The notes under the pieces: model-generated
Databases searched by the model: none
What the model was told of the DNA's origin: nothing
What the model saw: only the letters and a program-made list of their open reading frames with translations
Shown here: positions 1 to 5,896 of the stretch, one piece after another
Layout of the letters: each line of letters begins with the position of its first letter
Position numbering within the stretch: the first letter of the stretch is position 1
Origin: Bacillota bacterium
Lineage (GTDB): Bacteria > Bacillota > Clostridia > Peptostreptococcales > Anaerovoracaceae
Direction: 5' to 3'
Length of the DNA: 9,832 nt
Assembly: GCA_016302925.1 (NCBI GenBank)
Contig: JAEDMR010000067.1
Span: 1-9,832 of the forward strand
Translations under genes and position numbers: made by a program

Positions 1-2
1 GG

Positions 3-722
3 ATCGAGCATCCGCAGGATCTCATTGACATTTCCCAGTACGGACGGCCGGGGCAGCAGCTGGGGCTGCCGCCGGCCGAATACAAGATCAATTACCGCTG
101 TGCTGACGACGGACCGGCAGAAGGCCGGGGCGTCTACACCTTTTGTATGTGCCCGGGCGGTCAGGTGATTGTCGCATCCTCCCAGGAGGGCGGTGTGGTG
201 ATCAACGGCATGAGCTATCATGATCGGGACAGCGGCATAGCCAACAGCGCACTTCTCTGCGATGTGCGGACCAGTGACTTCGGCAGCAGCCATGTTCTGG
301 CCGGCGTGGCGTTTCAGGAAAAGTATGAGCGTCTGGCCTTCGAGGCAGGGCGAAAGCAGAATCCCGACGGTAAACCTTACAGCTCGCCGCAGACCACCTG
401 GGGCAGGTTGCGGGACGGTCTGGCACCGGAGGTGGAAGAATGCCTGCCGCCGTTTGCCGTGGCAGCCTTCCGGGAAGCCATGCCCCAGCTGGGCAGGAAG
501 CTTCACGGCTTCGATGCAGAGGATGCGGTGATGACGGCGGTGGAGACCCGCAGTTCCTCACCGGTGCGTATCCTTCGAGGAGAAACATATGAATCTGCAG
601 CCGGCGGCCTGTACCCTTGCGGGGAGGGGGCCGGCTATGCCGGTGGCATCACCTCGGCCGCCGTGGACGGTATCCGGGTGGCAGAAGCCATCATAAAAGC
701 ATATACACCTGCATTGGGTTAA
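3..722 (+). CDS. FAD-dependent dehydrogenase of uncharacterised family (COG2509-like), 5' truncated
   Basis: This is the C-terminal 239 residues of a larger protein; the frame is open to the left edge, so the ATG at 147 is internal and not the start. Fragment residues 44-53 read VYTFCMCPGG, followed by a stretch with NGMSYHDRD and ANSALL. Near the end comes LYPCGEGAGYAGGI, then SAAVDGIRVAEAI. I recognise this combination from conserved FAD-dependent dehydrogenases of the COG2509 type, in which the last motif closes the FAD-binding domain. The N-terminal dinucleotide-binding Rossmann motif would lie outside the window. The substrate is unknown for this family, and nothing here indicates one. 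The protein is probably cytoplasmic, with no membrane segment in the visible part. The gene ends in TAA, seven bases before a bidirectional terminator, so it is transcriptionally separate from the fructose genes. Family assignment is fairly sure; function is not. Confidence 0.85.
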   Translation: MEHPQDLIDISQYGRPGQQLGLPPAEYKINYRCADDGPAEGRGVYTFCMCPGGQVIVASSQEGGVVINGMSYHDRDSGIANSALLCDVRTSDFGSSHVLAGVAFQEKYERLAFEAGRKQNPDGKPYSSPQTTWGRLRDGLAPEVEECLPPFAVAAFREAMPQLGRKLHGFDAEDAVMTAVETRSSSPVRILRGETYESAAGGLYPCGEGAGYAGGITSAAVDGIRVAEAIIKAYTPALG

Positions 723-728
723 GACATG

Positions 729-781
729 AAAAAGGGCTGTCGCACGAAACGGTTATTTTCCGTTCATGCGCAGCCCTTTTT
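729..781. terminator. Bidirectional rho-independent terminator between the FAD dehydrogenase and fba
   Basis: Left arm AAAAAGGGCTG (729-739) is perfectly complementary to CAGCCCTTTTT (771-781). After a bulged T at 740, CGCA (741-744) pairs with TGCG (767-770). Further pairing of the GAAACGG/CCGTTC type extends the stem towards the loop. Runs of A and T flank both arms, so the hairpin has a U-tract in either direction. It can therefore end both the plus-strand dehydrogenase and the minus-strand fba transcript, which converge here. Confidence 0.9.
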
Positions 782-817
782 ATATGGGTAAGGAGTTGGG
801 TAATGGCTTGATGAATT

Positions 818-1747
818 TTACAGTCTGCCGGAGGCATTCAGCATATCTTTCAGCTTATGCTGCACCATGGACTTGATGGCGTCTCTGGCAGGGCTCATGT
901 ATTTCCGCGGATCGAATTCTTCCGGATGCTCGGTCAGATATTTACGGATTTCCGCAGTCATGGCAAGGCGAAGGTCCGTATCCACATTCACCTTACAGAT
1001 TCCGTACTTCACCGCTTCGTGAATCATATCCTCAGGAACGCCCTGGGCGCCGCCGACTTGACCACCGTACTGGTTGCACTTGGAAACAAACTCCTGAAGT
1101 ACGGAGGATGCACCGTGAAGCACCAGCGGTGTTTCCGGAAGCAGTTTGTGGATGGTCTTCAGACGTTCAAAGTCCAGGTAAGGTTCCCCTTTAAATTTAT
1201 AGGCACCGTGGCTGGTTCCGATGGCAATGGCCAGAGAGTCCACACCGGTTCTTTCTACGAATTCCGCAGCTTCGTCCGGATCTGTAAACGTGGCGGAGCG
1301 GGCATCTACCTGAACGGCATCTTCCACACCGGCCAGTCTTCCCAGTTCGGCTTCCACCACAACGCCGTGAGCGTGAGCGTATTCAACCACTTCTTTCGTT
1401 ATGCGGATATTTTCTTCAAACGGATGCTTGGAACCGTCGATCATGACAGAGGTAAATCCGTCATCCACACATTTCTTACAGATGTCGAAATCTTCACCGT
1501 GGTCAAGATGAAGCACCAGATCCAGACCGCTGTCTTCTGCAGCGGCTTTCACCAGGTTTATCAGATAGGCAGGTCTGGCGTATTTCCTTGCTCCTGCAGA
1601 TACCTGCAGAATCAGCGGAGCCTGCTCTTCCTTCGCAGCATCCACAATACCCTGAATAATTTCCATATTATTTACATTGAATGCCCCGATGGCATAATCA
1701 TCGTTCAATGCTTTTGCAAACATTTCTCTGGTCGTAATGAGTGCCAT
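818..1747 (-). CDS. fba: Class II fructose-1,6-bisphosphate aldolase
   Basis: This 309-residue, zinc-dependent aldolase cleaves fructose-1,6-bisphosphate into dihydroxyacetone phosphate and glyceraldehyde-3-phosphate, or makes it in gluconeogenesis. The length is normal for the shorter class II enzymes. HLDHG at residues 80-84 holds the probable catalytic Asp82 and zinc ligand His83. VEAELG (131-136) follows; GTSHG (177-181) and LHGASS (210-215) supply the other probable zinc histidines, 180 and 211. NVDTD (254-258) is the phosphate-binding loop near the C-terminus. The ATG is set by AGGAGGC (plus coordinates 1755-1761), seven bases upstream. The gene points away from the fru operon and shares its control region. 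Its substrate is the product of FruK, so it completes the fructose route. It has its own promoter and terminator. A related tagatose-bisphosphate aldolase is less likely given the context and close match to the FBP type. Confidence 0.95.
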   Translation of the reverse strand: MALITTREMFAKALNDDYAIGAFNVNNMEIIQGIVDAAKEEQAPLILQVSAGARKYARPAYLINLVKAAAEDSGLDLVLHLDHGEDFDICKKCVDDGFTSVMIDGSKHPFEENIRITKEVVEYAHAHGVVVEAELGRLAGVEDAVQVDARSATFTDPDEAAEFVERTGVDSLAIAIGTSHGAYKFKGEPYLDFERLKTIHKLLPETPLVLHGASSVLQEFVSKCNQYGGQVGGAQGVPEDMIHEAVKYGICKVNVDTDLRLAMTAEIRKYLTEHPEEFDPRKYMSPARDAIKSMVQHKLKDMLNASGRL

Positions 1748-1791
1748 GTTTTTTGCCTCCTGTGTGTTTTTTATTTTGTTAATTTTTCCTC

Positions 1792-1820
1792 ATTATACAC
1801 CGCAGCAAGCAGAAGGTCAA
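1792..1820 (-). promoter_or_regulatory. Sigma-A type promoter for fba
   Basis: Read on the minus strand, a -35 box TTGACC (1820-1815) is separated by exactly 17 bases from a perfect -10 box TATAAT (1797-1792). Transcription would begin near 1785, giving a leader of about 40 bases that carries the AGGAGGC ribosome site. Such a close match fits strong expression of a glycolytic gene. The start point is predicted, not measured. Confidence 0.8.
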
Positions 1821-1833
1821 GCACAAAATGAAA

Positions 1834-1900
1834 GATTTTGAATGATTTTTGAATAATTTGATTAAAATTGCGTAAAATAATGATTGACTTTGATTGAATA
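1834..1900. repeat. Tandem 10-11 bp repeats in the fba-fruR divergent region, candidate FruR operator
   Basis: Two pairs of head-to-tail repeats are visible. The first is GATTTTGAAT (1834-1843) followed at once by GATTTTTGAAT (1844-1854). The second is TGATTGACTT (1881-1890) followed by TGATTGAATA (1891-1900); this pair covers the -35 box of the fruR promoter. A related TTTGATT lies between them at 1857-1863. A period of one helical turn in direct orientation is how several DeoR-family repressors are known to bind. Because the adjacent gene encodes a DeoR-family protein, autoregulation is the natural inference. The first pair lies just upstream of the fba -35 box, so fba might also be affected. 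Confidence 0.5.
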
Positions 1901-1911
1901 TGTGCTATACT
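1884..1911 (+). promoter_or_regulatory. Promoter of the fruR-fruK-fruA-ptsH-ptsI operon
   Basis: The -35 box is TTGACT (1884-1889) and the -10 box is TATACT (1906-1911), with a 16-base spacer. TGC directly before the -10 box makes it an extended -10 promoter. Transcription should start near 1918, just ahead of the AGGAGG ribosome site (1921-1926) of fruR, leaving a very short leader. The -35 box sits inside the second pair of tandem repeats, so a protein bound there would block RNA polymerase. Confidence 0.75.
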
Positions 1912-1933
1912 ATAGCCATTAGGAGGATAGACC

Positions 1934-2704
1934 ATGTTACAGAATGAACGACATCGTAAGATATTGAACCAACTGAAAGTGAAGCATGCTGTCAAGGTAA
2001 CGGAACTGGCGAAGGAAATGGGGATCAGCGAATCCACCATTCGCCGGGATATCAATGAGCTGGATCAGATGGGAAAGCTGAAAAAGGTGTTTGGCGGCGC
2101 GGTTTCCCTCAGCCGGGAAACAGTCAGCACAGAAGCGGATGTGGCATCCAGAAATCTGATCAATACAGAAGAAAAAGAGTGCATCGCCAGATATGCTGCA
2201 TCACTGATCGGGGACAATGATTTCATATTTCTGGATGCAGGAACAACGACAGAAAAGATCATCGACTATCTGGAAAAGAAAAATGCTACATATGTGACCA
2301 ATGGAATCACCCATGCCAAGAAGCTGATTCAGAGGGGGTTTTCTGTATATATGATCGGCGGACTGCTTCGGCCGTCTACAGAAGCGGTTGTCGGGATTCC
2401 TGCCATTGATACGATCCGTCAATACAATTTCACGAAATGCTTTATGGGTGCCAATGGTGTGGACGCGGAGCGGGGCTTCACCACACCGGATATCAGTGAG
2501 GCAGCAGTGAAGACAGCCGTCATGAAGCAGTCGGAGGAATGCTTCGTTCTGGCGGACAGCTCGAAATTCGGAAAGGTTCTGCCGGTGACCTTCGCCGATC
2601 TGGATGAAGCCTGTATCCTCACCGATCGGCTGCCGAATCCGATATACCGGCAGCATACCGTTATAAAGGAGGTGAAACAGGATGATATACACGCTGACCT
2701 TTAG
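1934..2704 (+). CDS. fruR: DeoR-family transcriptional regulator, probable fructose operon repressor
   Basis: This 256-residue protein has the two-domain plan of the DeoR family. The N-terminal winged helix-turn-helix spans about residues 5-57, with VKVTELAKEMGISESTIRRD as the core and the recognition helix near 32-43. The C-terminal sugar-phosphate sensor domain shows DAGTTT (101-106), GGLLR (142-146), GANGVD (172-177) and SSKFG (209-213), the usual effector-pocket motifs. Its place as first gene of a fruK-fruA operon makes fructose-1-phosphate or fructose-1,6-bisphosphate the likely inducer; that is inferred from relatives. The ATG follows AGGAGG (1921-1926) by seven bases. The gene overlaps fruK by 23 bases, which implies cotranscription and probably translational coupling. 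It probably represses its own operon through the repeats just upstream. Family certain; fructose specificity rests on context. Confidence 0.9.
   Translation: MLQNERHRKILNQLKVKHAVKVTELAKEMGISESTIRRDINELDQMGKLKKVFGGAVSLSRETVSTEADVASRNLINTEEKECIARYAASLIGDNDFIFLDAGTTTEKIIDYLEKKNATYVTNGITHAKKLIQRGFSVYMIGGLLRPSTEAVVGIPAIDTIRQYNFTKCFMGANGVDAERGFTTPDISEAAVKTAVMKQSEECFVLADSSKFGKVLPVTFADLDEACILTDRLPNPIYRQHTVIKEVKQDDIHADL
2666..2675 (+). promoter_or_regulatory. Strong ribosome binding site of fruK inside fruR
   Basis: AAGGAGGTGA is complementary to the anti-Shine-Dalgarno end of 16S rRNA over ten bases. It lies within the last codons of fruR. The spacing of nine bases from GGAGG to the ATG at 2682 fixes the fruK start, so that fruK begins 23 bases before fruR ends. 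FruK can thus be translated at a high rate independent of ribosomes finishing fruR. Confidence 0.85.
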
Positions 2705-3602
2705 TCCGGCCATTGATTATGTGGTTTATCTGGATCACATGGAACCGGGAGCCACCAACCGTTCTCTGAGAGAAAACTACTATTATGGCGGAAAGGGCAT
2801 CAATGTTTCCACCATTCTGACCCGGTTGGGAATTGAGAATACCGCACTGGGATTTGTGGCTGGTTTCACCGGAAGGGAACTGGAGCAGGGGCTGAAGAAA
2901 AAGGGAATCCATACTGATTTTATCCACCTGGAGGATGGAATCACCCGTATCAACATCAAATTAAAGACAGACCGTGAAACGGAAATCAATACCCAGGGAG
3001 CAGCAATCACACCGGATAAGCTGGAAGAACTTCTGGTCAAACTGGATGATTTAAAACAGGAGGATATTCTGGTGATCTCCGGAAGCGTACCGAATACCCT
3101 GCCGGATAATATCTACGAGGTGATTCTCGGCAGACTGGAAGGCAGGAATGTCAGGTATGTGGTGGATGCTGCCGGACAGCTGCTGAAGAAGGTGCTGAAA
3201 TTCCGGCCGTTTTTCGTCAAGCCGAATCTGGCTGAGCTGGAAGAACTGGCAGGACAGAAAATAAAAACAGATGACGATCTGAGGGAGGACGCCGGCAGAC
3301 TGCAAGCACTGGGCGCACAGAACGTGCTGGTTTCGCTGGGAAAAGACGGAGCCTATCTGCTTTGCGAAGACGGCAGGGAGTACCGGATGAAGGCAATCCC
3401 GCAGAAAGCAAAAAACACCGTGGGTGCAGGGGACTCCATGGTTGCAGGCTTTCTGGCAGGCTATCTGGAAAAAAAAGACTATCAATATGCATTGGAAATG
3501 GGTACTGCGGCAGGATCTGCCACAGCCTGCTCCGATGATCTGGCAACCAGGGATAAGGTAATGGAATTCTATCAGGAATTGAACCATGTGAAAGGAGAAT
3601 AA
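2682..3602 (+). CDS. fruK: 1-phosphofructokinase (PfkB family)
   Basis: This cytoplasmic kinase uses ATP to convert fructose-1-phosphate, the product of FruA, into fructose-1,6-bisphosphate. It has 306 residues, normal for the family. N-terminal PfkB features are TLTFSPAIDYVVYLD (4-18) and GGKGINVS (36-43). The C-terminal signature is NTVGAGDSMVAGF (245-257), with Asp251 as the expected catalytic base. KPNLAELEEL (180-189) and SLGKDGAYL (218-226) are typical of the 1-phosphofructokinase and tagatose-6-phosphate kinase branch. The adjacent fructose PTS gene favours the fruK assignment over a tagatose-6-phosphate kinase (lacC). The start is set by the ribosome site inside fruR. The stop is five bases upstream of fruA, whose own AAAGGAG (3591-3597) lies inside the end of fruK. 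This step bypasses 6-phosphofructokinase, so flux enters lower glycolysis directly. Confidence 0.95.
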   Translation: MIYTLTFSPAIDYVVYLDHMEPGATNRSLRENYYYGGKGINVSTILTRLGIENTALGFVAGFTGRELEQGLKKKGIHTDFIHLEDGITRINIKLKTDRETEINTQGAAITPDKLEELLVKLDDLKQEDILVISGSVPNTLPDNIYEVILGRLEGRNVRYVVDAAGQLLKKVLKFRPFFVKPNLAELEELAGQKIKTDDDLREDAGRLQALGAQNVLVSLGKDGAYLLCEDGREYRMKAIPQKAKNTVGAGDSMVAGFLAGYLEKKDYQYALEMGTAAGSATACSDDLATRDKVMEFYQELNHVKGE

Positions 3603-3606
3603 ACCG

Positions 3607-5565
3607 ATGAAGATTACTGATTTACTGAAAAAAGAGTCCATCATTACCAGGACACAGGTGGCGTCCCGAGAGGAAGCCATCGATCTGCTGATCAGCCTTC
3701 ACGAAAAGGCCGGAAATCTGAACGACAGGGAAGCGTACAAGGAAAGCATTCTGGCAAGAGAAGCTTCCGGAACCACAGCCATCGGCGACGGCATCGCCAT
3801 TCCGCATGCGAAAAGTGATGCGGTCAGACAGGCAGGTCTTGCAGCCATTTCTCTGCCGGAGGGCGTGGATTATCAGGCGCCGGACGGCAAACCATCCAAT
3901 CTTGTGTTCATGATTGCAGCACCAAAGGATGGGGATTTACATCTTGAAGTCCTTTCGCGGCTGATGATCCTGCTGATGGATATGGATCTGCGCCAGAAGC
4001 TGATGGATGCAGACACACCGGAGGAATTCCTGGAGGCCATCGATGAAAAGGAGAAGGAGCGGTATATGAAGGAAGCAGAGCCGGCTGCCGCAGTGAAGCA
4101 GCAGGATCAGAATCCGACCGGGCAGGAGAAGAAGACTGTCCGTATTCTGGCAGTTACCGCCTGCCCGACAGGAATTGCACATACCTTCATGGCGGCAGAA
4201 GCCCTGGAAAAGAAAGCGAAGGAAATGGGCGTCTTCCTGAAGGCAGAAACCAACGGCTCCGGCGGAGCGAAAAACGTGCTGACGCCGGAAGAAATCGAGG
4301 AAGCGGACGGTATCATTATTGCTGCAGACAAAAACGTGGAGATGGTACGTTTTGACGGGAAACCGGTCTATAAAACCAATGTGTCCGCAGGCATCAACAA
4401 GCCGGAAGAACTGATCAACATGATCTTGGAAGGGAAGGCACCGATTTATCATTACGAGGGAGAAAAAACCACAGACGCGACTTCGATCGGAAAAGAAAGC
4501 GTCGGACATCAGATCTACAAGCATCTGATGAATGGTGTATCCTATATGCTTCCGTTTGTCATCGGCGGCGGCATCATGATTGCCCTGGCTTTTCTCATCG
4601 ATACGATAGCCGATGCACCGAGAGACGGTAATTTCGGCACCTATACAGCGGCCGCAGCCTTCTTCAAGACCATCGGCGGCGTGGCCTTCGGCTTCATGAT
4701 GCCGGTACTGGCAGGATACATTGCAAGAAGTATCGCTGACCGGCCGGGTCTGGCTGTCGGTTTTGTGGGAGGTTCCATTGCAACCATGGGATGCACCTTT
4801 GCCAATGTGGGCGGTGATCCGGCGGCGGTATCCGGCTTTATCGGCGCGCTGATTGCGGGCTTCGCAGGCGGATTCATCGTTCTGGGACTGAAGCGGCTGT
4901 TCCGTTTCCTGCCGTCCAGTCTGGAAAGCATGATGCCTGTTCTGATTCTTCCGCTGCTGGGCACGATACTCATCGGTGCATTCATGTGCCTGATCAATCC
5001 GTTTGTTGGTGTCCTGAATCAGGCAATTTCCAACGGACTCAATTCCATGGGAAGCACCAGTCAGATCCTTCTGGGCTGTATCCTTGCCGGGATGATGGCC
5101 ATCGATATGGGTGGTCCTTTCAACAAGGCAGCGTATGTATTCGGTACTGCAGCCATCGCTTCCGGTGGATTCAATGTGATGGCAGCCGTAATGATCGGTG
5201 GTATGGTTCCTCCGATTGCCATCGCACTGGCAACTACCTTTTTCAAAAGTAAATTTACTGTGGAAGAACGCAAAGCAGGTATGGTAAACTATATCATGGG
5301 ACTGTGCTTCATTACGGAGGGCGCCATTCCGTTTGCCGCATCGGATCCGTTCCGTGTCATTCCGGCATGCGTGGCAGGTTCTGCAGTGGCAGGCGGTATC
5401 TCTATGGCTATGAACTGTACCCTTAGAGCACCTCACGGCGGTATCTTCGTTTTCCCGGTCGTAGGAAACGTGGGCGGTTATCTTCTGGCCCTTGCAGTTG
5501 GTTCCCTGGTGGGAATGATTCTGCTGGGAATTCTGAAAAAATCCCACGCCGGGAAGGCACAGTAA
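3607..5565 (+). CDS. fruA: PTS fructose transporter, fused subunits IIA-IIB-IIC
   Basis: This 652-residue membrane permease imports fructose and phosphorylates it to fructose-1-phosphate. Three PTS domains are fused in the order A-B-C. IIA covers about residues 1-150, with the phosphorylated His67 in AIPHAKSDAV. An Ala/Gln/Glu-rich linker runs to about 176. IIB covers about 178-277, with the phospho-cysteine Cys186 in VTACPTGIAHTF. IIC runs from about 300 to the end, with many hydrophobic segments, the sugar-site motif ITEGAIPF (569-576) and APHGGIFVFP (608-617). Length and order match the single-chain FruA of Firmicutes. AAAGGAG (3591-3597) lies nine bases before the ATG. Phosphate comes from HPr, encoded 33 bases downstream. 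The linked fruK supports fructose over mannitol or 2-O-mannosylglycerate, which relatives transport. No damaged motif is visible. Confidence 0.96.
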   Translation: MKITDLLKKESIITRTQVASREEAIDLLISLHEKAGNLNDREAYKESILAREASGTTAIGDGIAIPHAKSDAVRQAGLAAISLPEGVDYQAPDGKPSNLVFMIAAPKDGDLHLEVLSRLMILLMDMDLRQKLMDADTPEEFLEAIDEKEKERYMKEAEPAAAVKQQDQNPTGQEKKTVRILAVTACPTGIAHTFMAAEALEKKAKEMGVFLKAETNGSGGAKNVLTPEEIEEADGIIIAADKNVEMVRFDGKPVYKTNVSAGINKPEELINMILEGKAPIYHYEGEKTTDATSIGKESVGHQIYKHLMNGVSYMLPFVIGGGIMIALAFLIDTIADAPRDGNFGTYTAAAAFFKTIGGVAFGFMMPVLAGYIARSIADRPGLAVGFVGGSIATMGCTFANVGGDPAAVSGFIGALIAGFAGGFIVLGLKRLFRFLPSSLESMMPVLILPLLGTILIGAFMCLINPFVGVLNQAISNGLNSMGSTSQILLGCILAGMMAIDMGGPFNKAAYVFGTAAIASGGFNVMAAVMIGGMVPPIAIALATTFFKSKFTVEERKAGMVNYIMGLCFITEGAIPFAASDPFRVIPACVAGSAVAGGISMAMNCTLRAPHGGIFVFPVVGNVGGYLLALAVGSLVGMILLGILKKSHAGKAQ

Positions 5566-5588
5566 TCGGTAAAATCGTATGGAGATAT

Positions 5589-5594
5589 GGAGGG
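5589..5594 (+). promoter_or_regulatory. Ribosome binding site that decides the ptsH start
   Basis: GGAGGG lies four bases before the ATG at 5599. The earlier in-frame ATG at 5587 overlaps this site and has only GGAG two bases ahead of it, too close to work. Choosing 5599 also places the catalytic histidine at residue 15 and the regulatory serine at residue 46, their standard HPr positions. Confidence 0.8.
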
Positions 5595-5598
5595 TAAA

Positions 5599-5865
5599 AT
5601 GGTATCAAAGGAAATTAAGGTGATCAACGCAGAAGGTCTTCACATGCGGCCGGCAAGTGCACTTGCCGCGGCCATGGGCAAATACGGATGTAATGTATCG
5701 ATCGAGCATAACCAGACCAGCGTCAATGCCAAAAGCGTGATGCATCTTATGGCAGCCTGCATAAAATGCGGAGCGGAAATCCGGATCGTCTGCGACGGCC
5801 CGGATGAGGAGGAAGCGCTGAAGGCAGCCGTTTCCATGTTTGAAGCGGGATTCGGCGAAAAATAA
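5599..5865 (+). CDS. ptsH: HPr, phosphocarrier protein of the PTS
   Basis: HPr is a small cytoplasmic protein that carries phosphate from enzyme I to sugar-specific IIA domains, here FruA. With the start at 5599 it has 88 residues, the usual size. His15 lies in GLHMRPAS (13-20) and is the phosphorylation site. Ser46 in NAKSVMHLM (43-51) is the site that HPr kinase/phosphorylase uses in Bacillota for catabolite control, which suggests this HPr can also act as a CcpA cofactor. Residue 54 is Cys and residue 57 is Cys, giving a CxxC where B. subtilis HPr has Gly54 and Lys57; Cys54 also occurs in clostridial HPr as I remember it. The gene sits 33 bases after fruA and 31 bases before ptsI in the same operon. 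Identity is secure. Whether it is the only HPr in the genome cannot be seen here. Confidence 0.95.
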   Translation: MVSKEIKVINAEGLHMRPASALAAAMGKYGCNVSIEHNQTSVNAKSVMHLMAACIKCGAEIRIVCDGPDEEEALKAAVSMFEAGFGEK

Positions 5866-5884
5866 ACGTGATAAGCTGAGATAC

Positions 5885-5890
5885 GAGGTG
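5885..5890 (+). promoter_or_regulatory. Ribosome binding site that decides the ptsI start
   Basis: GAGGTG, eight bases upstream of the ATG at 5897 when counted from GAGG, selects that start. An in-frame ATG at 5840 would add 19 charged residues, overlap ptsH by 26 bases and displace the conserved enzyme I opening, KGIPVSQGIGIG, from the N-terminus. The 5897 start gives the normal enzyme I length. Confidence 0.8.
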
Positions 5891-5896
5891 AAAGCG

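Noticed and set aside
857..1831. 324-codon open frame on the plus strand opposite fba
   Set aside because: It mirrors the aldolase gene and runs into the promoter region. Its composition is rich in Phe, His and Cys, typical of an antisense shadow, and no ribosome site supports it.
3937..5547. 536-codon open frame on the minus strand opposite fruA
   Set aside because: The translation is rich in His, Cys, Arg and Gln without any domain pattern, and it lies fully antisense to the well-supported FruA. It is explained by codon bias in fruA.
5840..5896. Possible 19-residue N-terminal extension of enzyme I
   Set aside because: It would overlap ptsH and displaces the conserved start of enzyme I; the ATG at 5897 has a suitable ribosome site.
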